Source: Streptomyces vinaceus
Lineage (GTDB): Bacteria; Actinomycetota; Actinomycetes; Streptomycetales; Streptomycetaceae
NCBI RefSeq assembly: GCF_008704935.1
Contig: NZ_CP023692.1
Coordinates: 4,679,001-4,743,000, forward strand
Direction of reading: 5' to 3'
DNA: 64,000 nucleotides
The first letter of the stretch is position 1. The number at the start of each line of letters is the position of its first letter. A program made the translations under genes and the position numbers. Shown piece after piece: positions 32,511-41,216 of this stretch. Under the pieces are notes generated by a model. That model was given only the letters and a program-made list of their open reading frames with translations. It did not search any database and was not told the origin of the DNA.

Positions 32511-32696
32511 CTGCTGACAGAGAAAACTCTACCCCACCTCCAGCGGTGCTCGTGACCAGCCGCGCCCGCCTTGTCCGATTAACCCATGTTTGGGGGGTTT
32601 ATCGTGCACGATATGTCTGGGCCGAGCCGAATCTGATGCCCCGACAGATGCGGGGCCCGCCTGACCAGCGACGAGCAGGGGAGTGGACGGAACCGC

Positions 32697-34337
32697 ATGA
32701 CGATCCAGCCTCCGATGCATGTGCCGATGCCTGCACCGACGATGCCGGCAGCGATGCCTATGCCGATGGCCGCCTTCGAGGAGTACGAGCCCGCGGGCGA
32801 CTGCCCCTGCCTGGGGTGCGCGCAGCGCCGCCGCGCCCTCGCCCGCGCGCGGGCCATACCGCTCCGGGACGGCGGCCACCCGGCCGCGCGCGGGGCCCGC
32901 CGGGCGCTGGTACTGGCCACCGCCGCGGGCGTGGTCCTGGGCGGAGGCGGCTCCGCGGCACTGGCGGCGGCCACCCCGGTCCCCGGCCCGGGGCCGGTCT
33001 CCCTCGACACCCCCGGTGGCTCCCCGCAGGGCGGCCGGTCCCCGCTGCACGGACGCCCGGCCCCGGCGAAGCCGGCGGGCGCGCCGGGGGCGCCGTCGGC
33101 CGTCAAGCGGATCGACCGGACGTCGATCATCACGCGGGCGAAGGTGTGGCTGGACGCGAAGGTCCCGTACAGCATGTCCACGTACTGGTCCGACGGTTAC
33201 CGGCAGGACTGCTCCGGCTACGTCTCGATGGCCTGGAACCTTGGTACGAACGAGTGGACCGGCAGCCTCGACAAATTCGCCACCAAGATCACGAAGGAGG
33301 AGCTGCTGCCGGGGGACATGCTGCTCTTCCACAACCCGTCGGACCCGACGAACGGCTCCCACGTCGTGCTCTTCGGGGGATGGGTCGACGAGACGCGCAC
33401 GCACTACGTCGCGTACGAGCAGACCCGGCCGACCACGCGGAAGGGCGCGACGCCGTACGGCTACTGGAACAACGCGACGAAGTACGTGCCGTACCGGTTC
33501 AACGGGGTGACGGGCGGCCTCGCCGAGGACCCGGCGGCGACCGACCCGAAGCCGGCGGTCCCGACGGTCTTCCCCGGAGCCACGCAGTTCGGGCCGGGCG
33601 CGAACAACGAGCACGTCGCGCAGCTGGGCCGGATGCTGATCGAGCGGGGCGGGCGGCGCTTCTACCCCAAGGGCGCGAACACGGCGTGGAGCGACGCCGA
33701 CCGGCTGGCCACGCAGGCCTTCCAGAGCGCGCAGGGCTGGACGGGCGCCGACGCCGACGGCATTCCGGGCGCGCACACCTGGCAGCTGCTGGTGGAGCAC
33801 AAGGGCAAGGACATCCGCCCCACGGTCGACGGCGCCCCGGGCTCCCCACCGCGCCCGAGCCCGGGGGGTACCCCGGGCACGGCGGGCGGCCCGGGCGGGG
33901 CAGCCAAGCCGGGGGTCCCGGGTACGCCGGGGAAGCCGGGTACGGCGGGCAGACCGAGCACCGCGGGCAGGCCGGGGAAGCCGGGTACGGCGGGCAGGCC
34001 CGGAGCGGCGGGCAGGCCGGGGGTCCCGGGTATGCCGGGGAAGCCGGGCCATGTCGGGGTGCCGGCCGCCGCCGGGACGCCCGGCAGGCAGACCGGGTTG
34101 CCGGGCTATCCGGGACTGTCGGTGTTCCGTCCCGGGTCCTCGAACCCGTTCATCACCGCCCTTGGCCGCCAACTGGTGAAGAAGGGCTTCGGCAAGAACT
34201 ACACGTCCGGCCCGGGGCCCCGCTGGAGCGAGGCCGACCGTCGCAGTGTCGAGGCCTTCCAGCGCGCCCAGGGCTGGCGCGGGGCCGAGGCCGACGGCTA
34301 CCCGGGCCCGGAAACCTGGCGCCGGCTGTTCGCATGA
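32697..34337 (+). CDS. cell-wall hydrolase-like protein: CHAP/NlpC-like domain, two peptidoglycan-binding domains, collagen-like linker
   Basis: The 546-residue product starts at ATG 32697. A Met/Pro-rich N-terminus and a hydrophobic segment (ALVLATAAGVVLGGGGSAALAA) precede a cysteine-peptidase-like domain at about 140-275, with DCSGYVSMAW (catalytic Cys) and GSHVVLFGGWV (His). A first peptidoglycan-binding domain (about 300-365, AQLGRMLIERGGRRFYPKG, then AWSDADRLATQAFQ) follows. Residues 390-475 are a Gly-x-Pro-rich linker, and a second peptidoglycan-binding domain ends the protein. It probably binds and cuts the host's own wall. It overlaps the next gene by ATGA. Confidence 0.82.
   Translation: MTIQPPMHVPMPAPTMPAAMPMPMAAFEEYEPAGDCPCLGCAQRRRALARARAIPLRDGGHPAARGARRALVLATAAGVVLGGGGSAALAAATPVPGPGPVSLDTPGGSPQGGRSPLHGRPAPAKPAGAPGAPSAVKRIDRTSIITRAKVWLDAKVPYSMSTYWSDGYRQDCSGYVSMAWNLGTNEWTGSLDKFATKITKEELLPGDMLLFHNPSDPTNGSHVVLFGGWVDETRTHYVAYEQTRPTTRKGATPYGYWNNATKYVPYRFNGVTGGLAEDPAATDPKPAVPTVFPGATQFGPGANNEHVAQLGRMLIERGGRRFYPKGANTAWSDADRLATQAFQSAQGWTGADADGIPGAHTWQLLVEHKGKDIRPTVDGAPGSPPRPSPGGTPGTAGGPGGAAKPGVPGTPGKPGTAGRPSTAGRPGKPGTAGRPGAAGRPGVPGMPGKPGHVGVPAAAGTPGRQTGLPGYPGLSVFRPGSSNPFITALGRQLVKKGFGKNYTSGPGPRWSEADRRSVEAFQRAQGWRGAEADGYPGPETWRRLFA
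33865..34120. repeat. collagen-like Gly-x-y coding repeat
   Basis: Imperfect repeats of GGTACGGCGGGCAGGCCG-type words encode runs such as KPGTAGRP and PGVPGTPGKPG. The repeats are mostly multiples of three codons, with phase shifts at a few points, and link the two peptidoglycan-binding domains. Confidence 0.85.
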
Positions 34338-34348
34338 CGGAGGCAACG

Positions 34349-37300
34349 ATGTACCCCACGCGCACCACCTCGACGACCGGCACCTTCCGCATCCCGCCGG
34401 CGCCCCCGCAGGCCGCGGCGGTCCGGGCCACGGGCGACCTGTACGCCCCGGCCCTCACCTCCCGGCCGACCACCCCGCCCCCTCCGGCCGCGAGCGGCAC
34501 CCCGTTCCCGCCCACGGCCTGGGCGGCTCCTGTGCCGCAGTCGGCCGTCGGTGCGGCTCAGCCCGGGCACGAGCCCCTGGCCGGGGTCAATGCCCAGCTC
34601 CCGTACGGGACCAGGGCGGAGGCGGCGCCGGACCGGGTGACCCCGCTCGCGGCGGAGCCCGCCCTCGGGGCCGAAGCCCGGGCCGCGAGCACGGTTCCAC
34701 CTGTGGCCCGGACCAGGTCGGAGTTCGGCCGGGCAGCCGTGGCCGGGACCGGGACGGCGCCTGAGCCTGCGGCCCGGGCCGCGGGCGGGTTGTCCCTGGC
34801 CGGGGCGGAGCCCGGCCTCGCGGCCGAGGCCCAGTCCGCGGCCCCGAGCGGGGCGGCGGCATCTGCGGTTGGTGCTTCGGGCGGGCTGTCGCAGCCTGGG
34901 GCAGGGGCCGGCCTCGCGTCCGTGGCCCCGACCGGGTCGGAGCTTGAGCCTGCGGCCGGGGCTCCGGAGGTACCGTCCCCGCTCGGGGCGGAGCCCGGGC
35001 TCGCGGCCGAGGCTTCGGCCGCGAGCGTGCTCCCGTGCGTGGCGCCGAGCGGGTCGGCCGCGGAATCTGCGGCCGGGCTGTCGACGCCCGGGGCGGAGCC
35101 CGGACATGCGGCGGAGGCCGGCGCTGCCGTGATTCCGGCGCCGCACTCGGCCCCGCCGGTGGCGGCGGCTGTGCCTCCGGGATCCTTCGAGTCTTCGGCC
35201 GCGACCGGGACCGCGCGAGCAGGTCAGTCCGGTTCGGGGGCCGAGGCTCCGGTCCGGGCGCTCGGAACGGTGGTCGGCGGTCCGGAGGCCGCGGCGCCGG
35301 GGGCGGACGCCGGGCAGTCGGTTCCGGCCGGGACGGTCGCCCTGCCGCACGGGCGGCCGGCGGCGGAGGCAACCTGGAGCGAGGTCCCGCCGGCCCGGAG
35401 CCGGGTCGAGCCCGAGCCGGTGCACGCGCTGGCCGGTGCGGGCGAACGCGCCGAGTCGGGCGGGAGCCCGTACGGCCACGAGCCCGAACACCTGGGCTCC
35501 GTACCGGCCCCGGCGCACCCGCACTCCTCCGGGGTGCCCACCCTGCGCCTGCGCGCCGAATCCGCACCCCCGGCAGGCCCCGACACGCAGCACCCGACCG
35601 AGACCGGCCCCGGCGCCTTGCGTTCGCCCGCCGAGGCCGGAGCCCGGGAGGTCCAGGCCGGATCCGGGTCCGAGCCTGCGCGGGAGGTCCCGTACGTCCC
35701 GCAGCCGCAGGCCGGGGCCGGAACCGACGCGGAAGCCGCGCCCCGCACCCCGCAGCCCCCCGCCGGGGACGACCGGCCCGGGTCCGAGCCCGCGCGGCAG
35801 GTTCCGTATGTCCCGCAGCCGCAGGCTGACGCTGACGGCGACGCCGGGTCCCGGGCGCCGCAGCCGTACGCCGGGGCGGAGTCCGGCGGTACGCAGTCGC
35901 CCGCCGGGGACGGCCAGGCGGCCGGGTCCGCGCGGGAGGTTCCGTGCGTCCCGCAGCCGCAGGCCCTAGCAGGGGCTGCGGCCGATGCAGGGCAGCGTGG
36001 TCCGCAGGGGGACGCCGGGGGGCAGGGAGGATCCGGAGCCGCGGTCGCTGCCGAAGCCGGGCCGAGGGGCCCGCACACCGAGCCGGGGGTGGGCGGGTCC
36101 GCGAGCCCCTACGACGACGCCGGGCCGCGGGCCGGGGCCCGGATCGGGCAGGTCCGGCCCGTTGCCGGGGGCGACGCGGGCCACCCCGCGCAGCGGTACG
36201 GCGAGCCCTGGCCGCCCGGGGCGCCGGCCCCGCACGCCCCCTCCGCGATCGGAGCCGGGGCCGAGTCCCCGAGGGACATCGCGGCGCGGGCCGTGGCGCG
36301 GGGGATGGGGGAAGGGGACGGGGATATGCAGGGCCTGCCGCAGGTCGCGCCGGGGCGCGGTGCCACGGCGGCCGAGGTGCCCGCGCACCTGCCGTTCCCC
36401 GCGGACTCCCGCCCGGCCGCCGGCCGGGGCGCCTGGCCGGCCACCACCACCCAGGCCGCCCCCGCCGCCACCCCCACCCCCGCCGCGCGCCCCCGCCCCG
36501 TACGGGCCGAGCCCGGGCGGCGGGTGCCGCGCGGGGACGAGCGGCTGCGGGAGCACCGCGGGCCCGTGCTGCCCGGCTGGGTCGGCGTCGGCGTCGGCGC
36601 CCTCGCGCTCACCGGCTGCCTGGCGGTGCTCTGGCGGGCCGGGGCCGTCCCCGCCGCCTTCGTGGCCGCCTTCGGCGCGACCCCCCGCGCCTACCAGGGG
36701 CTCCAGGCCACTCACTGGCCCCCGCTCGCCTTCCTCGGCATCGTCGCGCTGCTCGCGCTCGGCGGACTCGGCCGCGCCAAGGCCGGCCACGCCTGGGTGC
36801 TCACCCTCTTCGGCCGCTACCGCGGCACCGTCCGCCGTACCGGCCTCACCTGGGTCAGCCCCCTCCTGCTGCGCCGCCGCGTCGACGTCCGGCTGCGCCA
36901 CTGGCGCAGCGAGCCCATGCCCGCCGTGGACTCCGGCGGGCTGGCCCTGCGGGTGGTCGTCCAGGTCGTCTGGCAGGTCAAGGACACGGCCCGGGCCACC
37001 CTCGCCGTCGAGGACCACACCGAATACCTCGCCGAGCAGGTCGAATCGGCCATGGCCAGGGTCCTGTCCCAGCTGCCCGCCGACGCCTTCCACGAGGACG
37101 CCCCCACCCTGCGCGACTCCGAAGCCGTCGGCGACGCGCTGACCCGGATGCTGGCGACCGAGACCGAGGCGGTCGGGATCGAGGTGTACTCGGCGCAGCC
37201 GACCCGCATCGAGTACGCCCCCGAGGTCGCGGAGGCCATGCGGCGGCGCCGGGTCGCGGCGATCGACGCCAAGCACCGGGACACGGTGCTGACCTCGGTC

Positions 37301-37426
37301 GTGGACGCCGTCGACGACACCGTCCACCGGCTGACCTCGCGCGGGCTCGTCGAGCTCGACGACTACGAGCGCAAGGCCCTCGTGAAGGACCTCACCGTCG
37401 CCTTCTACACGGGGCGCCCCGAGTAA
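34349..37426 (+). CDS. giant SPFH/band 7 membrane protein with about 740-residue disordered N-terminus
   Basis: The product is about 1025 residues. ATG 34349 has GGAGG five bases upstream; an in-frame ATG at 34334 overlaps the preceding stop. Residues 1-740 are Ala/Pro/Gly/Glu-rich with no predicted fold and contain repeats of AREVPYVPQPQA. Two membrane helices follow (GWVGVGVGALALTGCLAVLW near 743, and PLAFLGIVALLALGGLG near 792). The SPFH domain runs from about 808 to 1000 (HAWVLTLFGRYRGTVRRTGL, VVQVVWQVKDTARATLAVED, RRRRVAAIDAKH). SPFH proteins scaffold membrane microdomains. Coupling with the cell-wall protein suggests an envelope role. Confidence 0.82.
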   Translation: MYPTRTTSTTGTFRIPPAPPQAAAVRATGDLYAPALTSRPTTPPPPAASGTPFPPTAWAAPVPQSAVGAAQPGHEPLAGVNAQLPYGTRAEAAPDRVTPLAAEPALGAEARAASTVPPVARTRSEFGRAAVAGTGTAPEPAARAAGGLSLAGAEPGLAAEAQSAAPSGAAASAVGASGGLSQPGAGAGLASVAPTGSELEPAAGAPEVPSPLGAEPGLAAEASAASVLPCVAPSGSAAESAAGLSTPGAEPGHAAEAGAAVIPAPHSAPPVAAAVPPGSFESSAATGTARAGQSGSGAEAPVRALGTVVGGPEAAAPGADAGQSVPAGTVALPHGRPAAEATWSEVPPARSRVEPEPVHALAGAGERAESGGSPYGHEPEHLGSVPAPAHPHSSGVPTLRLRAESAPPAGPDTQHPTETGPGALRSPAEAGAREVQAGSGSEPAREVPYVPQPQAGAGTDAEAAPRTPQPPAGDDRPGSEPARQVPYVPQPQADADGDAGSRAPQPYAGAESGGTQSPAGDGQAAGSAREVPCVPQPQALAGAAADAGQRGPQGDAGGQGGSGAAVAAEAGPRGPHTEPGVGGSASPYDDAGPRAGARIGQVRPVAGGDAGHPAQRYGEPWPPGAPAPHAPSAIGAGAESPRDIAARAVARGMGEGDGDMQGLPQVAPGRGATAAEVPAHLPFPADSRPAAGRGAWPATTTQAAPAATPTPAARPRPVRAEPGRRVPRGDERLREHRGPVLPGWVGVGVGALALTGCLAVLWRAGAVPAAFVAAFGATPRAYQGLQATHWPPLAFLGIVALLALGGLGRAKAGHAWVLTLFGRYRGTVRRTGLTWVSPLLLRRRVDVRLRHWRSEPMPAVDSGGLALRVVVQVVWQVKDTARATLAVEDHTEYLAEQVESAMARVLSQLPADAFHEDAPTLRDSEAVGDALTRMLATETEAVGIEVYSAQPTRIEYAPEVAEAMRRRRVAAIDAKHRDTVLTSVVDAVDDTVHRLTSRGLVELDDYERKALVKDLTVAFYTGRPE

Positions 37427-37467
37427 GAGGCCCGAGGGGCGCAACAGCCGGAACAAGCGCAGCTGAC

Positions 37468-37508
37468 GGAGAACGGGTGGCCGGTATACATCGGGCCACC
37501 CGTTCTCC
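37468..37508 (+). terminator. terminator after the SPFH gene
   Basis: Fifteen-base perfect arms, GGAGAACGGGTGGCC (37468-37482) and its complement (37494-37508), enclose an 11-base loop 41 bp past the stop codon. Confidence 0.88.
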
Positions 37509-37511
37509 CAT

Positions 37512-37563
37512 TGGTCTGGACATGGCCAACTCCCGTCAATAGCCTGGTACTTGGTCTAGACCT
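37512..37563 (+). promoter_or_regulatory. two dre-like (DasR-type) sites ahead of the LPMO gene
   Basis: TGGTCTAGACCT at 37552-37563 matches the dre core TGGTCTAGACCA at 11 of 12 positions. TGGTCTGGACAT at 37512-37523, 40 bp upstream, matches at 9 of 12. DasR is the GlcNAc-responsive repressor of Streptomyces chitin genes, so control of this LPMO by DasR is expected. Confidence 0.75.
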
Positions 37564-37620
37564 ACATCCCCACGCGTGCGCACGCTCTCATCGGACCTCC
37601 CCCCACGTTCAAGGAGCATC

Positions 37621-38229
37621 ATGCGTTCCATCCGCATGCCCAGACGAGCCGGCGCCGCCACGCTCGGACTCGGCGTCATCGCCGGCCTGGCGCTGCTCAG
37701 CGCCCCCACCGCGAACAGCCACGGCTACACGGACACCCCCATCAGCCGCCAGAAGCTCTGCGCCAACAAGACCGTCCCCGACTGCGGCCCGATCCAGTGG
37801 GAGCCGCAGAGCGTCGAGGGCTACAAGGGCTTCCCCGCCGCCGGTCCGGCCGACGGCCAGATATGTTCCGGCGGGCACAGCGAGTTCGCGCAGCTCGACG
37901 ACCCGCGCGGCGGCGCCTGGCCCACCACCAAGGTGACCAGCGGGCAGAGCTACGCCTTCCGGTGGCAGTTCACCGCCAACCACTCCACCACCGACTTCAA
38001 GTACTACGTCACCAAGAACGGCTGGGACCCCACCAAGCCCCTCACCCGCGCCGCCCTCGAATCCCAGCCCTTCCTCACCGTCGCCTACAACGGCGCCCGG
38101 CCCGCCATGACCACCGTCCACCAGGGCACCATGCCGAGCGGGAAGACCGGCCGGCACATGATCCTCGCCGTCTGGACCGTCAACGACACCCCCATGGCCT
38201 TCTACGCCTGCTCCGACGTCCAGTTCTGA
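37621..38229 (+). CDS. AA10 lytic polysaccharide monooxygenase (chitin-active type)
   Basis: The 202-residue product starts at ATG 37621 (AAGGAG upstream). The signal peptide ends ANS, leaving His34 (HGYTDTPISRQ) as the mature N-terminal residue, which with His121 (FTANHSTTDFKYY) forms the copper histidine brace. Further AA10 features are CGPIQWEPQSVEG, ICSGGHSEFAQLD and the C-terminal AVWTVNDTPMAFYACSDVQF-like strand. It is a single-domain secreted enzyme that oxidatively cuts crystalline chitin. It is preceded by dre sites and works with chitinases such as the one at 42635. Confidence 0.95.
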   Translation: MRSIRMPRRAGAATLGLGVIAGLALLSAPTANSHGYTDTPISRQKLCANKTVPDCGPIQWEPQSVEGYKGFPAAGPADGQICSGGHSEFAQLDDPRGGAWPTTKVTSGQSYAFRWQFTANHSTTDFKYYVTKNGWDPTKPLTRAALESQPFLTVAYNGARPAMTTVHQGTMPSGKTGRHMILAVWTVNDTPMAFYACSDVQF

Positions 38230-38253
38230 CCCGCGGGCCGGGCCCGTTCATTT

Positions 38254-38268
38254 CTGACGTCGCGTCAG
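38254..38268. promoter_or_regulatory. 15-bp palindrome CTGACG-TCG-CGTCAG ahead of the acyl-CoA synthetase gene
   Basis: A perfect 6-bp inverted repeat around TCG lies 15 bp before the ATG at 38284. It has the size of a TetR-type operator. I believe similar CTGACG...CGTCAG words precede fatty-acid degradation genes in Streptomyces, but could not check. Confidence 0.5.
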
Positions 38269-38283
38269 CTACCCTCCGGCTCC

Positions 38284-39969
38284 ATGCGGACGACACCCGG
38301 AACCGTGGCGGAGCTCATAGCGCGCCAATGGGGCGACCACCGGCCGGGGCTGATGTACGGCGGCAGTACGCACACCGCCGTCCTCGGCCGCCACCGGTGC
38401 GCCCAGGAGGCCGCCGCGCGCGCCGCGCTGCTCGTCGACCTCATGCCGGCGGGCCGGGACGCCGAACCGCACATCGGGGTGCTGCTCGACAACACACCCG
38501 AGTTCCCCTTCTGGCTCGGCGCGGCGGCCCTCGCCGGGGCCGCCGTCGCCGGGATCAACCCCACCCGGCGCGGTCCCGAGCTGGCGCGCGACATCCTGCA
38601 CACCGACTGCCGGATCCTGGTCACCGAGCGCGCCCACCTGCCGCTGCTGCGCGGCCTCGACCTGCCCGGCGTACGCATCCTCGTGACCGACTCCGAGGAG
38701 TACGCCGCCCTGCTCGCCCCCTACGCGGGCGCGAAGCCGGGCGAGGCGGTGCTCGCCGCCCCCGCCCCCGGCTCCCGCTTCCTCCTCTACTTCACCTCGG
38801 GCTCCACCGGCGCCCCCAAGGCCGCCGTCTGCAGCCAGGGCCGGCTGGCCGCCGCCGCGGACTCGCTGGTCCGGCAGTTCTCGGTCACCGCCGAAGACGT
38901 CCACTACGTCTGCATGCCGCTCTTCCACGGCAACGCCGTCATCGCCGACTGGCTGCCCGCCCTCGCCGGGGGCGCGTCCGTGGCCCTGCGCCCCCGCTTC
39001 TCCGCCTCCGGTTTCCTGGACGACGTCCGCGCGTACGGGGCGACGTACTTCACCTACGTCGGCCGGGCCGTCCAGTACCTGCTGGCCACCGAGCCCCGCC
39101 CCGACGACCGCGAGCACTCCCTGCGCCTCGGCTTCGGCACCGAGGCGGGGGCCGTGGACGCGGCCCGCTTCGCCGAGCGGTTCGGGGTCCGGCTGGTGGA
39201 GGGGTACGGGGCCACCGAGGGCGGCGCCTCCGTCCAGCGCACCCCGGACACCCCGCCGGGCGCCCTCGGCCGGGCCGGGGCCGGGGACGACCTGGCGGTG
39301 ATCGATCCGCAGACGGGTACGGAGTGCCCGCCCGCCGAGCTGGACGCGCGGGGCCGCCTCCTCAACGGCTCCGCGGCCATCGGCGAGCTGGTCAACCGCG
39401 GCCGGAGCCTGTTCGAGGGCTACTGGCGCAACCCCGAGGCGCAGGCCGCCCGGACCCGCGACGGCTGGTACTGGACGGGCGACCTCTTCTTCCGCGACGC
39501 CGACGGGTTCCTCTACTTCGCGGGCCGTACGGACGACCGGCTGCGCGTCGACAGCGAGAACCTCGCGGCGGCGGTGATCGAGAACATCCTGGCGCGCTGG
39601 CCGGCGGCCGTCGCGGTCGCCGTGTACGCGGTGCCGGACGAGGTCGCCGGCGACCAGGTGATGGCGGCACTCGCCCTGGAGGAGGGGGAGCGGTTCTCGC
39701 CGGAGGCCTTCTCGGCGTTCCTGGCCGCCCAGCCGGACCTGGGCACGAAGATGTCCCCGCGCTACGTGCGGATCGTGGAGTCCATGCCGGTGACGGCGAC
39801 CAACAAGATCCACCGGGCCGCGCTGCGCCGTTCCGGATTCCGCTGCCCGGACCCGGTGTGGTGGTCCCCGCCGGGCGGCTCCGGCTACCGGCCCCTGGAA
39901 CCGGAGGACCTCGCCGCCCTGCTGGCGGCGTACGAGGCGCACGGCCGCGCCGAGCTCCTGGAGCGCTGA
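38284..39969 (+). CDS. AMP-binding acyl-CoA synthetase (FadD-like)
   Basis: The 561-residue protein has the adenylation motifs in order: P-loop-like YFTSGSTGAPKAA (about 165-177), MPLFHGNAVIADW, VEGYGATEGGASV (A5), YWTGDLFFRDADGFLYFAGR (A7/A8) with TDDRLRVDSENLA, and TATNKIHRAALR carrying the catalytic Lys (A10). It would activate a fatty or carboxylic acid to acyl-AMP and then acyl-CoA. It is a single gene; substrate unknown. Confidence 0.9.
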   Translation: MRTTPGTVAELIARQWGDHRPGLMYGGSTHTAVLGRHRCAQEAAARAALLVDLMPAGRDAEPHIGVLLDNTPEFPFWLGAAALAGAAVAGINPTRRGPELARDILHTDCRILVTERAHLPLLRGLDLPGVRILVTDSEEYAALLAPYAGAKPGEAVLAAPAPGSRFLLYFTSGSTGAPKAAVCSQGRLAAAADSLVRQFSVTAEDVHYVCMPLFHGNAVIADWLPALAGGASVALRPRFSASGFLDDVRAYGATYFTYVGRAVQYLLATEPRPDDREHSLRLGFGTEAGAVDAARFAERFGVRLVEGYGATEGGASVQRTPDTPPGALGRAGAGDDLAVIDPQTGTECPPAELDARGRLLNGSAAIGELVNRGRSLFEGYWRNPEAQAARTRDGWYWTGDLFFRDADGFLYFAGRTDDRLRVDSENLAAAVIENILARWPAAVAVAVYAVPDEVAGDQVMAALALEEGERFSPEAFSAFLAAQPDLGTKMSPRYVRIVESMPVTATNKIHRAALRRSGFRCPDPVWWSPPGGSGYRPLEPEDLAALLAAYEAHGRAELLER

Positions 39970-40025
39970 CCCGCGCGCGCCGACCCGCGCGCCGACCCTG
40001 ATCCCGGCGTACGCGGGTACTGGTT

Positions 40026-40053
40026 TTGAGCACCCCTGAGGAGCAGGTAGTAT
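40026..40053 (+). promoter_or_regulatory. promoter of tRNA-Lys copy 2
   Basis: TTGAGC (40026-40031), a 16-bp spacer and TAGTAT (40048-40053) lie 12 bp before the tRNA. The copy at 32437-32510 has an equivalent arrangement (ACGAGC, 16 bp, TAGAGT) on the minus strand. Confidence 0.7.
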
Positions 40054-40065
40054 TTTCTCTGTCAG

Positions 40066-40139
40066 GCGCCGCTAGCTCAGTTGGTTAGAGCAGCTGACTC
40101 TTAATCAGCGGGTCCGGGGTTCGAGTCCCTGGCGGCGCA
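40066..40139 (+). tRNA. tRNA-Lys(CTT)
   Basis: This plus-strand copy is identical in sequence to the tRNA-Lys at 32437-32510 and 49158-49231, with anticodon CTT within CTGACTCTTAATCAG and a closed acceptor stem GCGCCGC/GCGGCGC. No CCA is encoded. Confidence 0.98.
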
Positions 40140-40144
40140 CCTGT

Positions 40145-40184
40145 ACTTCGGGCGGTTCCCGGTTCACCGGGAACCGCCCGAAGT
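40145..40184 (+). terminator. terminator of tRNA-Lys copy 2
   Basis: Eighteen-base perfect arms (ACTTCGGGCGGTTCCCGG and its complement) around TTCA are followed by a short T-run (GTTTTCC). It begins six bases after the tRNA. Confidence 0.92.
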
Positions 40185-40228
40185 GTTTTCCGTACTCGTC
40201 CCGCCCGGCGGCTCGGGCCCCCGGCGGC

Positions 40229-40987
40229 TCAGAGCGTGAGCGACAGCAGCAGGGGCGCGGCCTTCCGGTTCAGCTCCTCCGCCGCGGCCCGCAGCCGGTG
40301 CGCGTGCTCGACCGGCATCGACAGGGCCAGGCAGCCCACCGAGGCCCCGGCCGTGATCGGCACCGCGGCGCAGACGGTACCCACCGCGTACTCCTGGAGG
40401 TCCAGCACCGGAACCGTGGCCGGCTGCGCGTCCAGCTTGGAGAAGAGGATCCGCTCGTTCACGATCGTCTTCGACGTGAGCCGGGCGATCTTGTGTCGCG
40501 AGAGGTGGTCGCGCCGCCCGTTCTGGTCGAGCTGCGTCAGCAGGCACTTGCCGACCGCGCTGGCGTGCGCCGCCGAGCGGAAGTCGACCCACTCGTGCAC
40601 CTTCGGGGTGCGCGGGCTGTCCGCGAACTGGGTGATCTTCACCTCGCCGTCCACGTACCGGCTGATGTAGACCGCCGCGCCCACCGAGTCGCGCAGCCGG
40701 TCCAGGGTGTCCTGGAGCTTGTTCTGGAGGGCCTGCTGCCTGTCCACCCCGGAACCGAGGAGGACGAGCGAGTCGCCTATGGCGTAGGCGCCGTCCGACA
40801 CCTGGAGCACGTACCCCTCGCGGCGCAGCATGAGGAGCATGGGTGCGAGGTGGGCCGCGGGCAGGCCGGTCTCGCGCGCGATCTGTACGTCGGTCACGCC
40901 GCCGGTATGGCGGGCGATCGTTTCGAGTACGCGCAGGGCGTACTGCACCGAGTGGAACGGCGCGGTCGGCTCGGGCTTCAGCGCCAC
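40229..40987 (-). CDS. IclR family transcriptional regulator
   Basis: The 252-residue product starts at GTG 40987. An N-terminal winged helix (residues 12-75: SVQYALRVLETIARHTGGV, VQIARETGLPAAHLAPMLLM) is followed by an IclR effector domain (VGAAVYISRYVDGEVKIT, AAHASAVGKCLLTQL, then PVLDLQEYAVGTVCAAVPI). It is divergent from the luciferase-like oxidoreductase across 229 bp containing a perfect 14-bp palindrome. Confidence 0.9.
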   Translation of the reverse strand: MALKPEPTAPFHSVQYALRVLETIARHTGGVTDVQIARETGLPAAHLAPMLLMLRREGYVLQVSDGAYAIGDSLVLLGSGVDRQQALQNKLQDTLDRLRDSVGAAVYISRYVDGEVKITQFADSPRTPKVHEWVDFRSAAHASAVGKCLLTQLDQNGRRDHLSRHKIARLTSKTIVNERILFSKLDAQPATVPVLDLQEYAVGTVCAAVPITAGASVGCLALSMPVEHAHRLRAAAEELNRKAAPLLLSLTL

Positions 40988-41108
40988 GGTTTCCCCCTAG
41001 CAGGTTGTTACCGCTTGCCTTACCACGATAGCCATCAAGAGGCCCACGTGGAGCGCCTGTTGAGGAGATTGATGGCTCATTCGCGCCCCCCTGCCTGCGC
41101 CTGCACCA

Positions 41109-41122
41109 TTGGCATATGCCAA
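41109..41122. promoter_or_regulatory. perfect palindrome TTGGCATATGCCAA in the IclR/LLM divergent region
   Basis: Fourteen bases read the same on both strands, midway between the divergent starts at 40987 and 41217. It could be an IclR operator or the binding site of another regulator. The rest of the 229-bp region shows no clear promoter. Confidence 0.55.
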
Positions 41123-41216
41123 GGTCACGCCCGCTGTCCGGGGATGCCGGGAATGCCCGCGCGCCACCGATGGTTCGAGTTCTTCGTACGGACGGCGAAG
41201 CGAGGCGGGAGCGACT

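Noticed and set aside
32546..34348. Upstream extension of the SPFH reading frame
   Set aside because: This part overlaps the cell-wall enzyme gene in another frame and has no RBS; the start at 34349 has GGAGG.
34298..35593. Long minus-strand frames opposite the SPFH N-terminus
   Set aside because: The plus frame is continuous with a real SPFH domain and has a proper RBS; the minus translation is Arg/Pro low complexity.
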